Assembly (NCBI RefSeq): GCF_016545825.1
Contig: NC_052618.1
Location: 42,540,196-42,604,195 of the forward strand
Source of the DNA: Eucalyptus grandis
Lineage: Eukaryota > Streptophyta > Magnoliopsida > Myrtales > Myrtaceae
Direction of reading: 5' to 3'
Length of the DNA stretch: 64,000 bases
How positions within the stretch are numbered: the first letter of the stretch is position 1; every line of letters begins with the position of its first letter. A program made the translations under genes and the position numbers. The notes under the pieces are model-generated. The model had not been told where the DNA came from, made no database searches, and saw only the letters and a program-made list of their open reading frames with translations. This document shows, one piece after another, positions 48,959 through 61,274 of this stretch.

Positions 48959-49231
48959 ATGATGTTAAGAATGTCTACGGAAGGATGGATCGACCCTAGG
49001 AAAGAGATGATCCTTATCGGCCAAGGCTATGATGAAAGAACAAAAGAGGTTATGGAAAAAAGACTGGAAGAACAAGCTAAGATAGAAAGGAAAAGGAAGG
49101 CCAAGGCACCCGTGCCTATGCAGAGGCAGTCAGTTGCTCATCCACCCTATCCTAAGAAATCATCATCTCCCATGTATCTACCTATCTCCCTTGCTCTTCC
49201 GCAACTACAAGTGAATGTTCAGGAATTGAAG
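48959..49231 (+). pseudogene. Unidentified open frame split by copia-2
   Basis: From ATG 48959 the frame encodes about 91 residues: WIDPRKEMILIGQGYDERTK, a Lys/Glu-rich stretch (EVMEKRLEEQAKIERKRKAK) and a Pro-rich part. Copia-2 inserted at the ACTTT target. Without it the frame would run on across 54687 for about 17 codons to a stop near 54739. I recognise no family; it could be part of an older retroelement gag or a host fragment. Confidence 0.4.
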
Positions 49232-49236
49232 ACTTT

Positions 49237-49460
49237 TGTTGGAAGATACGTAGAAATATTGGAAAGATATGCAAAGATCAAATCATGAGGATTTTATTGA
49301 ATCAATCAAGATCGGATCCAATCAGTAGATTATTTCATTTCCTTTTCTTTTACATATACTTTGTAATATAGTGTAATTATGTACCTTGAGTAAATATAGA
49401 GAAATATAGAGAATTTCCTCTCCATCTTCTCATGTTTGTCTTCCCCTTCAACTTCTTTCA
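49237..49460 (+). mobile_element. Copia-2 5' LTR
   Basis: 224 bp, TGTTGGAAGATAC ... CTTCTTTCA. Nearly identical to 54459-54681. It probably contains the element promoter. Confidence 0.95.
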
Positions 49461-49473
49461 TGGTATCAGAGCC
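49461..49473 (+). promoter_or_regulatory. Copia-2 primer-binding site
   Basis: TGGTATCAGAGCC directly follows the 5' LTR and matches the complement of the initiator tRNA-Met 3' end. Confidence 0.93.
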
Positions 49474-49600
49474 GCCGAAGGTTCTGACATAGCTTCCACT
49501 CCAGTTTTTTCTTGATTGCCTAGAGGAACTCTAACCTACAAAGAGAGTTACAAAAGGAATCACTATTCTTTGAAGGGGAAGGATTTTATTTTTTTTCAAT

Positions 49601-51040
49601 ATGAATAAACCAGAAATTCTCACCTCAAACCCAGACGAGCAATCGCAAGAGACACGACGCCACAGGCTTCAAAGAACCAAGATTCATCCATCGTTACTTC
49701 CATGGTTGAACAGCAGCTCAGTCAAAGCCACATCCAAACCCAACACGCATAATGGCAAAATTTTCCGACTCAGTTTAATTTGGGATAGCCATTCTCGGGC
49801 CATCCTTACTAGTGGATGCCATATCCATGGATCCATGGGACAAACCCAGTTACATCACAATCGGGCAACTAGAGCAACATGCAGATCGATGGAGGCCTAC
49901 CAACCAACGGTGGGGTAGGCTCAACCATTGGCCGGAAGTAGACGGGTGCATCAAGTGATTCAAGTGAGGGATTTCCGGGTCAAGCTGCATATCCCTACCC
50001 GAGAGTTCCACTTAGTTTTGTACCATTTCCCTTTGCGGCCGCCATGGATCACCCAAAACCCGGCAACGCGCTCTACGTTTCCATTGCCGATGGACCGAAG
50101 TTGCGGCTCATCAGCCACCCTCTCACAGGACTAGAAAATTATTTGAGTTGGGCACGAGAGTTTTGGTGAGCCCCAATCATGAAAGACAAAGAGTTTTATC
50201 GATGGGACTGTCCCGATCATGACCGACGAAAAAATGGGAAGTTAGTGGAAAAAATGCAACCAATTGATTAGAACATGGATAGGGAACGGCATCAGCCCAG
50301 AAATCGTTGCCGGTCTACCACCCATGGAGGATTCAAAAATTATTTGGGATAGCATCCGAGAAATGTACGGAAAATTGGATCGGGCGAGAATTTTCTCGCT
50401 GCATCAAGCACTCGGCGAACTAAAGCAAGGAAACATGTCCATGACGACATGCTTCAACAAACTTTCAGCCCTTTGGAATGAACTGGAAGCTGCTGAAGAA
50501 AAGCTGGAAAGGCCTGAGACAACCCTTCAATAGTACAAAGCGATGAAAGATAGAGAGAAGGCGACTCGGTTCTTGCTTATTCTCAACGACACTTACTTCA
50601 CATTTAGGTCATAGATACTTGCCATGGAACCAGCACCCACTCTCGGCCGAATCTTTCAGCTTGCGGTGCAAGAGGAGAACCAACGGCTTGCCTTGTCGGA
50701 CAGCAAGGCCATCGAAGCTCTAGCGCTAGTGGCAAGGATCGAGAGAGAAAAAACCCTAGAAAAGAAGAGGGGCTATGATCCGTCGCTAGGGTTTGCGGAT
50801 CAGCGAGCTCTTAAAAGGGCTAGAATGGATGGCTAGGATCGAATGTAGCGATCTGACGGTCCTAAGGGCATGCGAGTTCTGTCTGATCTAGACGGTGGAG
50901 ATGGATCCGGATCGAAGGGATCCAACGGTGCTCATTTTTCCAAAGGATATGGGCAGAATTTTAAAACTAGAGGGAAATTATTTTGTGATTTTTGCAAGCG
51001 ATCCCATCACACAATTGAAAATTGTTGAAAATTACATTGC
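49601..51040 (+). pseudogene. Copia-2 gag, broken
   Basis: Pieces: N-terminal MNKPEILTSNPDEQSQETRR (49601), the UBN2-like core SLHQALGELKQGNMSM and LSALWNELEAAEEKLE (50390-50510), ATRFLLILNDTYF (about 50561), and a CCHC knuckle CDFCKRSHHTIENC (50984-51025) directly followed by a TGA stop. At least four frame breaks occur. Confidence 0.85.
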
Positions 51041-51224
51041 AGACCTAGAGAAAAAGAAAAGAAGGGAAATGAGATATCTGCAGCAGCCTATCAACTTACA
51101 GGATCAGCAAATTCGGCAAGTCAACCTATCACACATGGGGAATATCAGCAATTAATGCAGACTTTACAAAATTTGGATGTCCAAAAAAAGGGAAGCAGCT
51201 TTACAGGTATTTCTTATTGCCTAG

Positions 51225-51560
51225 CAAATACTATATCTCGAAATACCTAGATTATTGATTTAGGAGTCAGTGACCATATAGCATGTGATAAAGGATTATT
51301 CTATGTTATTCATGAAGAATTAAATGATCATGTTACTGTGCAATTGCCAAATGGGAATATTGCTTATGTCACTACAACAGAGACAGTCACCCTTAACTCT
51401 CATATTATTCTCACCAATGTCCTTTATATTTCGGACTTCCAATTTAATCTTATTTCAATGTCTAGAGTCTATAAGGAAAATTCATGTTGAGTTTTTTTCG
51501 ATGCTGATACCTGTCTATTTCAGGCCCTTTCGATTGGGAAACTAATGGGCTAGGGTAGTC
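51225..51560 (+). pseudogene. Copia-2 protease, active site altered
   Basis: The frame around 51250 reads IIDLGVSDHIACDKGLF. Copia proteases have DSGAT/SDH here, so Ser-Gly-Ala has become Leu-Gly-Val, and the expected Trp before IID is a stop. Downstream pieces VQLPNGNIAYVTTTETVTL and NVLYISDFQFNLISMSRVYK complete the domain. Confidence 0.8.
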
Positions 51561-51589
51561 TCTCTGAAGGATTATTTTTTTGGAAAAGC

Positions 51590-52484
51590 TTGCCCAAAAA
51601 TCTTGATCATTTTCCTTGTAATAAGAAATCATTGTGTAATTTGACTTCCAATGATAGAAATTTCCTTTTGCACTCCAGATTGGGCCATAGCTCTTTTTTT
51701 CCTTATTCTCAATGTCAAATTTGTCCGCTTGCAAAGCAATCGCGTAGTCCCTTTCCTTTGAGCCAAAGTCGTTCAAAAAATATTTTTTCCTTGTTGCATA
51801 TCGATGTTTGGGGACCTTATCATACAGTGAACCATGATGGGTCTCGATTCTTTCTTACTATTGTGGATGATCACTCCAGAGCCATGTGGATTTTTCTCAT
51901 GCAGCCTAAGAGTCAAGTTGTGTCCAATTTAAGGACATTTCTTTCTATGTCAAAAAACCCAGTTTGGGAATACTGTCCAAAGAATAAGGACAGATAATGG
52001 GAAAGAATTTTTCAATCATGAATGTGCTGCCATTCTTTCCTCACAAGGGATATTGCATGAAAACTCCTGTGCTTATACACTACAACAAAATGGAGTGGTG
52101 GAGCGGAAACACCGTCACCTGTTGGAAGTTGCAAGGGCTTTAAAGTTTCAAGCCTCTATTGCAAACAATTTTTGGGGGGATTGTGTATTGATTGTAGCTT
52201 ATTTAATAAATCGTATGCCGACCAAGATTCTTGAGGGACGATCTCCCTTCGAGATACTTTTTGGGAAGAAGCCAGACCTGGACCACCTGAAAATCTTCGA
52301 TTGTCTATGCTATGCTACAATCGTAGGACCTAAGGATAAGATGGGTCCCCGTGCTTGCCATTGCATTTTTATGGGATATCCCACTTTACAAAAGGGATAC
52401 CGGGTCTTTGATCCATCTACGGGGAAATGTTCTATTCCAGGAAACTATTTTTCCATTTGCCACTCAAGAAAAAGGCAGCACTAA
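51590..52484 (+). pseudogene. Copia-2 integrase
   Basis: LLHSRLGH...CQICPLAKQ forms the HHCC zinc site. HIDVWGPY and IVDDHSRAMWIFL hold the two catalytic Asp, and LQQNGVVERKHRHLLEVARA keeps the catalytic Glu. A frame break lies between 51997 and 52053. The C-terminal GKKPDLDHLKIFDCLCYATI block is typical. Confidence 0.88.
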
Positions 52485-52920
52485 GATAGAACATTCTCCT
52501 ACCTCTTCTATAGAGGACAAGATTGAGGATCCTGGATATATATTTCTTCCTTCATTGCCAGATACAAGGGAATTTTCCACATTAACTACTAACATGACAC
52601 CTTTAGTGGAAGTTCAAGACACAGGGCAGGATGATGAGGTACTTTTAGCTTCACCTCCTTTAGATTTGCCTCCTGTGGAAATTCCAAATAATCATTTACA
52701 TTCAGAGAATGATCCTCCCAGATGTTCTGGTTGCACCACGCGGCCACCTACTTGGACTAAGGACTACATATGTGGAGTCAGGAATTCACCAGGTATTCTT
52801 TTCCCGATTTCTTCTTATGTTTCCTTCGATCAATCATCCCCAGAGCATAGATGTTGCATCACTCGCATTTTTGAAGAGCGAGAACCATCCAACTTTGATG
52901 AGGCAAGCATTGATCCATGA
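52351..52920 (+). pseudogene. Copia-2 integrase-RT linker
   Basis: A variable acidic linker between integrase and RT, open for 189 codons and ending at a TGA (52918). It carries RCSGCTTRPPTW, the common basic/Pro motif just before RT. The first ~130 bp overlap the integrase in another frame. Confidence 0.65.
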
Positions 52921-52944
52921 TGGCAGAAAGCCATAGAGGTAGAA

Positions 52945-54410
52945 TTGAAGGCCTTAATGGATAATCAAACGTGGGTTCTTGTTACCCTACCCCAACATCG
53001 CAAGGCAATCGGATGCAAATGGGTATACAAGATCAAATATCGGGCAGACATATCGATTACAAAATATAAAGCATGGTTAGTGGCTAAAGGTTTCACACAC
53101 ATAAAGGGTTTTGACTATCACGAAACTTTCTCCCCAATCACCAAAGACGTCACAAGTCGCTCATTTTTTTTTTTTCAGTTGCGGCTTTTCAAGACTGGTC
53201 ATTACATCAGATGGATGTTCATAATGCTTTCCTTCATGGAGATTTAGATGATGAGATCTATATGAAAGTACCACAAGGTTTACGGAGACTGGGGGAGAAT
53301 AAAGTATGTCGTCTCCGCAAATCCTTGTATGGACTCAAGCAAGCATCCAGACAGTGGTATGCAAAATTTGCTGAGTCACTAATAGCTATCGATTTTCAAC
53401 AGTCCAGATTTGATTATGTTGTTTTTACATGGACCAAATGTACGTCATCTATCTACTTGATGATATATGTAGATGATATACTCATTATGGGCAATGATGA
53501 AATAGCTATCAAAGGTCTTAAGGAATACTTGCATTCTACTTTCCACATTAAAGATCTAGGCTTGCCAAAGTATTTCCTTGGAATCAAAATTGCTCGATCA
53601 GACGAAGGAATCTCTCTCAGCCAGAGGAAATTCGCATTGGAAATTATTTTAGAAGCAGGATTGTCGAAATGTAAGCCAGCTATAATACCAATTGAGCAAA
53701 ATATCAAACTAACTACAGCCGATTATGATGCTGGACTATCTCAGAAGGCTGATCCCGTACTCAGAGATCCTTTGGGCTATCAAAAACTTGTTGGGAAGCT
53801 CATATATTTAACTATGACCAGGCCAAACATAAGTTATGATGTACAAACACTCAGTCAGTTTATGCACAAGCCAAAGCAGTCTCATATAAATGCTGCACTA
53901 AAAGTTGTGAAGTACTTGAAGAAATGTCTTGGACTTGGAATTCTTCTTTCTAGGAAATGTGACATGAAGATGACCGCATACTGTGATGCAGACTATGCAA
54001 CCTGTCCAATGAGCAGAAGATCCATAACCGGTTTTTGTATTAAATTGGGGGATTCTTTACTTTCGTGGAAAATGAAGAAACAACCAATTGTTTCATTATC
54101 TTCAGCAGAGGCAGAATATCGAGCCATGGCCAAAACCACATGTGAAATAGTGTGGTTTAGAGGGTTACTTTGGGATCTTGGAGTACATGTTAGAGGACCA
54201 ACAAAGTTATTCTGCGACAATGATGCAGACCTCAAACTTGCATCTAACCCTATTGTGCATGAAATAACGAAACATATAGAAGTACACTGTCATTTCACTC
54301 GAGAGAAAATCCAGCAAGGGATGATCGAGATACAAGGGATTGGAACCGAAGAACAACCAGCGGATGTCTTCACCAAAGCTTTATGTCAAAGACAGCATGC
54401 ATATCTTTGA
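52945..54410 (+). pseudogene. Copia-2 reverse transcriptase and RNase H, one frameshift
   Basis: RT starts MKALMDNQTWVLVTLPQ, then CKWVYKIKYR and WLVAKGF. A frameshift at a 12-T run (53164-53175) separates it from MDVHNAFLHGDLDDEIYMK. From 53211 the frame is open for 399 codons: YVDDILIMG intact, then RNase H with CDADYA, SSAEAEYRAMA, CDNDAD and PADVFTKAL. All catalytic acids are present, so this is the best-preserved part of the element. Confidence 0.93.
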
Positions 54411-54444
54411 GCAAGCTTGGCGTCTTGGACATCTACAAGCCACC

Positions 54445-54458
54445 AGCTTGAGGGGGAG
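54445..54458 (+). promoter_or_regulatory. Copia-2 polypurine tract
   Basis: AGCTTGAGGGGGAG immediately before the 3' LTR, the plus-strand primer site. Confidence 0.85.
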
Positions 54459-54681
54459 TGTTGGAGGATACACAGAAATATTGGAAAGATATGCAAGGAT
54501 CAAATCATGAGGATTTTATTGAATCAATCAAGATCGATCCAATCTGTAGATTATTTCATTTCCTTTTCTTTTAAATATACTTTGTAATATAATGTAATTC
54601 TGTACCTTGAGTAAATACAGAGAAATACAGAGAATTTCCTCTCCATCTTCTCATGTTTGTCCTCCCCTTCGACTTCTTTCA
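54459..54681 (+). mobile_element. Copia-2 3' LTR
   Basis: 223 bp, TGTTGGAGGATAC ... CTTCTTTCA, followed by the target copy ACTTT. Confidence 0.95.
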
Positions 54682-55364
54682 ACTTTAATTGCTTCCATTA
54701 GGACAATATCTTATGAAAATAGAGCGAACCACCCTTAGCTTGAACTGTTACAACCCTCTTCAACCAGCCCCATGACAATCTGCGCCTGCTATCCCCGCTT
54801 AGCAATGCAAGCGCTCGCACCAGCCTTAGATTTTACTATGTTTCGTGCTCGTTCGCTCACTTTTGTTTCTTGAACAGTTGCTATTAGCTTATGTATGCTT
54901 CTATTCATAGTTAATGGAATTATCTTTTGGATATTGCTTATGTTATTTTTGCTAATGACAAAAGGGAGGGGAAAATGGTTGAGATGTGATAATTGTTTTG
55001 ATTGGCTAAAATTCGGAGAGTGAACTAGGTATTTACAATGCAATCGAATAGATTTCACTAGGTAATATTTCAATTAGTATCGTCACTTTTGTTAAAGATC
55101 GGAATGACACCAAATGTCAGGTACGCAAATTTATTTTCAAAAAGTTACCGTTACAGTACATTCTCTCTCTTTATTTAGTCGTTTTGACATTACATGGATA
55201 ATTCTCTACGATTTTCTGGAAAACGATCGGTTTGTTTCTCTCTTTCAATTTTGTTGGATGATTAAAATCAAATATTAAATGAAAATTGAATAAGAAAGTT
55301 ACCGTTATTGTGAAACGGATAGCTTTCTCAACGTGGCCAAACTGCTCCTATTCATAGGGAGATA

Positions 55365-56040
55365 GTGCACACGTTCTTTCTATCACTGAAACCGCTCCTC
55401 ATCTTGTCGAAATTTCTCTATTTCTTCATTCCATTCTATAAGAGCGTTTCTCCTCTCACAACCCATGGCTCCCAAACCCTCCCGCCTCTCAAAAGCAGTC
55501 GGAAAATCCTCACATACCGCAGCAAAGATGGATTCTCTCATGTTTACCTCGCTGAAGGATCCACACAGACAACTCAGAGTCAGAGCATTGCTCTATCTCA
55601 ACCGGCAAACAGTTCTAGAACAGTCAGTACAGCATTACCATCCTTGATTGAAGATGTAAATTCGATCACAAAGATGCCCGAATCAAAATTTCTCTCTGAA
55701 AGAGGAATAGGAGTTGTACCTCCTATTTCGCCTCTCCAACTGGCTACTCCTTCTCCATTAGCTTCTGTATAGAAGTGCTCCTCAAGGGACTAGTCACACT
55801 TATGGGAAATCACGGCTAGTGCTACTTCAACTAGTAAAGACAGGGACGACAAAATCCCAGGCACAAGAACTCCATAAATTGTTGAAATCTCAAAGAACCT
55901 CTTAACCAGCCACTCAACTATCGCCTAAAAAATTCTCTAGCAAAGAGGATGTACCTCCCGCACCTAAGACTGTCAAAGATAAAGGCAAACGAGTCATTGT
56001 TATAAAGCCTGAAGCATCTTTTGAACCATTGATCCACATA
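55365..56040 (+). pseudogene. Unidentified decayed coding-like segment
   Basis: An ATG in good context at 55465 (CCCATGGCT) opens MAPKPSRLSKAVGKSSHTAA. Another frame continues with LPSLIEDVNSITKMPESKFL, and a third near 55945-56035 gives KEDVPPAPKTVKDKGKRVIV. Three frames read on like one protein with frameshifts. The family is not recognised; an old retroelement gag or viral-type coding region is possible but unsupported. Confidence 0.35.
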
Positions 56041-56870
56041 AAAATTCTATATCAAAATATGATTTCTAATTTGACTTTGCAATTTAAAATAAGATGGACA
56101 TTTCTTGTTCTTATCCTTCATTGTTATGAAGCACTGTTTTAATTCAAACCAACTTTATTTGAGATGCTAATGTAACTTTGATCATCACTTAGGGTGCATT
56201 TGTTTTACGAAGATTAAATAATTCCATAACTATTTCCAAAAAAAAAATACTTGTAACGTTTGTAAAAATGAGTAAACGAAAACAATTTCATTGTCCTCAA
56301 AATTATTATATCATAAATTATTATTGATAATGAAAATATTCTTTATCAACTTATTATTTCAAATTGTACAAAAGATTATTTTAAGATAAAAAAATTTAAT
56401 AATTAATTTTTTGCGAAACAAATACATGCTCAAGTTAAAGTAAGGATTCGTGGGACCATCGAAGCTTCTTTTTTCACCTGAACAACTGTATAGTTCAATA
56501 TAGGTACTTTAATTTAAGTACAAATGGACAAGGCACCACATATCATGACCTTTCATTGGCCTAAAAGTCAACGAGGCATAGCATATGACCATCCAATATC
56601 CATCCATGTTCCGTGAATTCATAATTTCAACTCACCTGTCAAGTAGCGTGCGGAGGCTGACGTTTAAGCCCTGATTTAAAACCGACAATGATTGCCGCGA
56701 CTATCTAGCGATAATACAAAATTAATGATAAATTTCGCTGTCAAAATTTTATTATAATTAATCTACTTTACTTGGTCAATTGTCAGCCACACCAACTGCG
56801 TAAATAAAAGTCTGAAATGAACTTTATTTTAAATAGGGACATAAAGTACCATATCAATATTAAAGAAGGG

Positions 56871-57088
56871 TACCACCGGCTGTGGTGGCTCTGTTGGGTA
56901 GGCTTCAAGCCTTTGAGGGAGAGGTCGGCAGTTCGAAGCATTTGCGACGCAAGTGACAGAGAGGCTGGTGGGCCATTAGGTGATTGACGTGTGGCGCCGG
57001 GGTGGTGGTCTCCACGCCAGCGATACCTAGGGGTTTTACGTGGCGGTTGTTGGCCAAGGCGGTTCCTCCAGCATAAAAATAAAATAAA
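56871..57088 (+). mobile_element. tRNA-derived SINE, 218 bp
   Basis: Flanked by a perfect 12-bp direct repeat ATTAAAGAAGGG (56859-56870 and 57089-57100). The head carries a Pol III A-box-like TGGCTCTGTTGG (about 56889-56900) and a B-box-like AGTTCGAAGC (about 56930-56940). The tail is AAAAATAAAATAAA. These are the hallmarks of a plant tRNA-type SINE mobilised by LINE machinery. Confidence 0.87.
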
Positions 57089-57334
57089 ATTAAAGAAGGG
57101 CTTTACTTCACTAGCTATATTTCCGTCATTTAATTTTTAAATTTTCTTTTCTTTTTCTTTCATTTCCTTTTTCACTTTTGTTTTCAAAAAAGACAAACCG
57201 AAAATGGAAAAAAAAGATAATTTTTTTTTTAAAAATACAAGTAAAGGGTTGGCAACCCTCCCTTGCTTGTGGTCATGGCCGATGAGATCCTCGCCAAAAC
57301 CAGCGAGGGCTACTTAGATCTGAGAGCTAAGTAG

Positions 57335-58080
57335 CACCAATATTGACACGCAACATGTGACACAACACAACACTACACGACATGGCGATACGTATTTTCT
57401 TAAAAAATGGAGAATTCCAATATGTTGAGACACGTCTATTAAATGTATATTTTTTTCATATACATGATAAATTTCATTTTTATGATTATTTTAATCAAAT
57501 TAGTTTGATTCAAATTCACAATTAAATAAATTATAAAAAAGAGCCTAGAATGAATTTATATCAAAAACATTTATACACCATTTCTTAATATCATTCATTG
57601 TTTCAACTTGACAAATTCAATTATATTTCAATAATCCACAAAAGTTGGAGTAAAAAAAAGTAATTCACATTCTAGATTCACATGTCAGAACATGTCAAAA
57701 AAGAAGAGGAAAAACCAAACTTGGAGGATGAATTAAGTATTGTGGGAAGTGAGAGTCGAAAGAGAAGAGAAGATTGAGTTTTTCTTCTTTTTCCCTTCAT
57801 TATTTTATTATTTTATATTATTTTTTACATATTTACATTTTGACCTCTTAATTTATTGATAGTTTTTTGAATTGATCATATGCATGTCGGAATTCTAAGC
57901 TCACATGTTGGCATTCCAGACTTGAGTACTGAAGAGTATCGGGAAAGTTGACTAGGTATCAGATTTTCCAGTGTTGAAAGTATCGAAAAGTGTACGATAA
58001 GTGTCAAAATGTCTAATATAATACGAAAGCTCCCGGAATGTGTTAATGCTTTATAATTTGTGTCAATGCTTATAGTCTGG
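57335..58080. repeat. Dispersed repeat, partner of 12295-12960
   Basis: Starts AAGTAGCACCAATATTGACAC and follows the same order of blocks, including CATTTCTTAATATCATTCATTG and ACATTCTAGATTCACATGTC. Confidence 0.65.
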
Positions 58081-58482
58081 GAGAGGATCATCGGCAATGG
58101 CTATCGCCCCACTAGTGTTGGGGTGGCAGCCACAGGTAGGAATGCATATGCTTTTTAAGTAATTGTTATTTTTAGGTTTTAACTTTTTTTCTTTTTCTGA
58201 GTTTTTTATTGAAAAATATAGAAAAAATGAAAAAAAAAAGGAAGAAAAAGAAAGAAAATTTAAAAAAATGGTTAAATGACGGATATGCCCTTGATGAGCT
58301 AGTGAGGTTAAATCCTTTTTTAAGACTAAGATGACACTTTAGGCCTTTATTTGAAATAAGATTCACTTTGGGTTTTTATTTGAGAAAATGAGAGCACTTC
58401 AAACTCTTATTAAAAACAAGATTCACTTTAAGCCATTGTTTAAGAAAACGAGGACACTTCAAGCCTTTATTTGGAATTTTCC

Positions 58483-58651
58483 CTATATATAGACAAGAGT
58501 TCGATCCAAAATAGAAAACTCTCCTTTAGGAAACTTTCTTCAACTAAGAAAACGTTCAATTAAAAAACATATTCAAAATAGGCAACTTACTTGTATTAAT
58601 AAAATTTCTATTCATGCTCGAATTTAAGATATATTTTCAATAGTAAAAATC
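58483..58651 (-). mobile_element. Copia-3 LTR fragment
   Basis: Matches the right third of the copia-3 LTR at 22715-22866 (GAGTTCGATCCAAAATAG, AAACTCTC-TTTAGGAAAC, ATATTTTCA). The DNA to its right is copy-C flank, exactly as in copy B, so it marks the same insertion event. Confidence 0.8.
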
Positions 58652-61034
58652 TACACCTATCTCTCTCTTTTTTTTTTTTTTTTTTTCCATCATATGAATA
58701 TCCACTTATGTATGGAAAAAGTATAAAATATTGTGTCAATGGAAATATTGTGTCAATGGAATTATGTGATTAATTTGGTGAGTTATATAGGATCAATTTA
58801 GGAGGAACATGTTTGGTGAAGAAAATTGAAGGAAAATTCTCACAAATTTTAAATTTATCTCCTCTTTTCATCCCACAAAAATTTAAATTTTCTCAAAAGT
58901 TTTCACTTGAAATATCACCCCTATTTTCCTCGATCTCCCGACATGGCATTAATATTAAACTTACTTATTTACTTGATTGATTCTTCTCGTAATGGTTTCA
59001 CGTCCAAGTTTACCAGGATGTGCTCTTTTATTAAAATTGAAAAATTAGTGAAAAGTATTCATTTTTAAATGTTGATTAACTTAAATGCTCAAAAAGAGAA
59101 ATAAAAATTTGTAGACAAGAAATGAAAATTGATAATTACATATTATTAATTTCATACCAAACATAGAACAAGAATAATTGTCAATAAGTTCTATTATCAT
59201 CATCAATTATTTTGCTGTTGAATGAATTTAATAACCCCTCCCTTACTTACCACATTACATAAATTGCTGACTTACCGGAGTTTGCTTAGTGAATACCAGT
59301 TAAAGTTATCAAATAAGTTTTATTTAATCAGTTAATGAAATCTGTAATTTTTAGCACATAATTTGGGTTATATAAACGATCCTCAAAATTGGAATTTTGA
59401 ATGTGTTATGTCATTATCTTTTAACGCTCGTCTTGTCATTACCTGTCTTTCCATTTTTGAGTTTGGACTTGACTGCATATTTAATTTTACACTTGTATGT
59501 AAAAATCTAATCCTCAGTTCCGCCTATCACATTGTGTTAAAAAACCCTAAATATGTATAAATAAATAAATATAAGGCACATAAATTGGATAACCATTTTT
59601 TCCTAAAGAGTAAAGCTAAAAGTAGATAGGCAAGATTTGTATATCAATAAATACTTGCTATTTCTCATACTTTTTTGCTTCCATGTGACTGTCATATTCA
59701 ATATCTGCAACTTTGTCGCATTATTTTTTATTCACTGAAGGGCTTGGGAAAGAACTTCTATGCTCATTCATTAATGTCGGAGATATTAAAATTTCTACTA
59801 CAATAAGCTATTTCTGATAAGAAATAAAAATAAAAAAGAAAACCACGCTACCCCTGAACCAGGTCCTGACTAAAATGAATTACCGTCGCTTGTGGGCATA
59901 TATGTATATCGCCCCTAGATTTCATCAATCTAATGGCCACGCGATATGCGAATATCCCTCGATTGGAAATGCGTTTTTGTTATGACTATTTAGCTGTGAA
60001 ATTAGTCACAAATATGTCTTTGATATTGATTTCACCTTAGGAAAAATTGTCTAAAAAGTTTTAAACATATTGCATATTTATCAATTCAGTTCTTAACATT
60101 TTAATTGTGTTAGTTGAGTCCTAAATCTTTTTATGTGTTGCCAATTGAATCCATCTGGTCCATTTTGGTTGGAAATCCCCGAAGCCTAGTGACCGGCTAG
60201 AAGATGAAGGGAAAAAAAAAAAGAAAAAAATAAAATATTATAAAAGAAACAATTGTCAACGTTAGCACTTGTTGTGTCATCTAAGACGGTGGCATCTTTG
60301 TAAGCGATTTCTAGTCAAAATTGGGTGGATTGACTTAAATGACAAAACATGAGAAGGATTCGGATTCAACTGGTGCAATTAAAATATTTAAGACTAAATT
60401 GGCAAAAATACAATAGATTTAGGACTTCTTGAATAATTTACCCTTTCATCTCGTACAATAAAATTCAAGATTGGTTGATTTTTTTAACATCAATAGAAAA
60501 AAATTATATTCATGTTAGGATTTAATTTGCATTGAAAGTAGAATGTCACAGAAAATCGATTTGTAAGTATGTAACGTACATGATGAAGAATAAGCATGCA
60601 AATACTTGCTAAATTATTTACTAATACTCACATTCATAGAAATATGCATAGAAATTTCATTGTTAAAAACGGTTTGAAACGGATCTCTAAATAATTTCAT
60701 TGTAAGGGCCATTTGGGTTTTCTTGATAAAAGTTGTCTTCCTCAATTAATCCCTGTGATTATCTTGAGCTCTCTGATTACCTTTTTTCCGAAAAGTTTGT
60801 CTTTTTGAACAAGTTTAATATGGACACCAAAATTTAATGGTAAGAAGTAGTTAGAGCAAAGCTATCTTAGGATGAAACTGATGTGAGTAATACGAGCTTG
60901 GCTTTATGATTGCTCTTGATTAACTCTTAGCTCGTTCAATTTCAAGTAGAGTTTGAGCTCACGACACTTAACATGATTACATATATTAAACAAAGAAAGA
61001 AAATAAGAAAAAGATGGAGCGATCTTTAGACAGC
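58652..61034 (+). repeat. Segment copy C, middle part
   Basis: Collinear with 22872-24440 up to about 60200: GAATATCCACTTATGT, GGATCAATTT..GGAGGAACATG, and ACCCCTCCCTTACTTACCAC. A foldback-like repeat lies at 60035-60450. A 17-bp phrase (GAAATATTGTGTCAATG) is duplicated near 58741. No gene. Confidence 0.8.
60035..60450. repeat. Foldback-like dispersed repeat, complete copy
   Basis: Left arm AAACATATTGCATATTTATC...CCAATTGAATCCAT, an A-rich middle near 60210, and right arm CAACGTTAGCACTTG...AGACTAAATTGGC. The arms are roughly complementary. Confidence 0.6.
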
Positions 61035-61040
61035 AAATAC

Positions 61041-61257
<217 letters not shown>

Positions 61258-61274
61258 ACCAATAATATTAATGA

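Larger units (their letters stand above)
49237..54681 (+). mobile_element. Copia-2: complete-length Ty1/copia element, inactivated
   Basis: Two short LTRs (49237-49460 and 54459-54681) are flanked by a perfect 5-bp duplication ACTTT (49232-49236 and 54682-54686). A perfect primer-binding site follows the 5' LTR, and a polypurine tract (AGCTTGAGGGGGAG) abuts the 3' LTR. Order is gag, protease, integrase, RT, RNase H. The coding region has stops, frameshifts and a damaged protease site, so it is non-autonomous. By hand alignment the LTRs differ at about 12 substitutions and one indel over ~223 bp. Confidence 0.95.
56040..58480 (+). repeat. Segment copy C, left part
   Basis: 56060-56125 matches 13012-13085, 56535-56670 matches 13595-13740 and 10400-10535, and 56695-56800 matches 13840-13935. 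57335-58080 matches 12295-12960. A SINE (56871-57088) is inserted. 58270-58480 has internal repeats of TTCAAGCCTTTATTTG. Confidence 0.8.
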
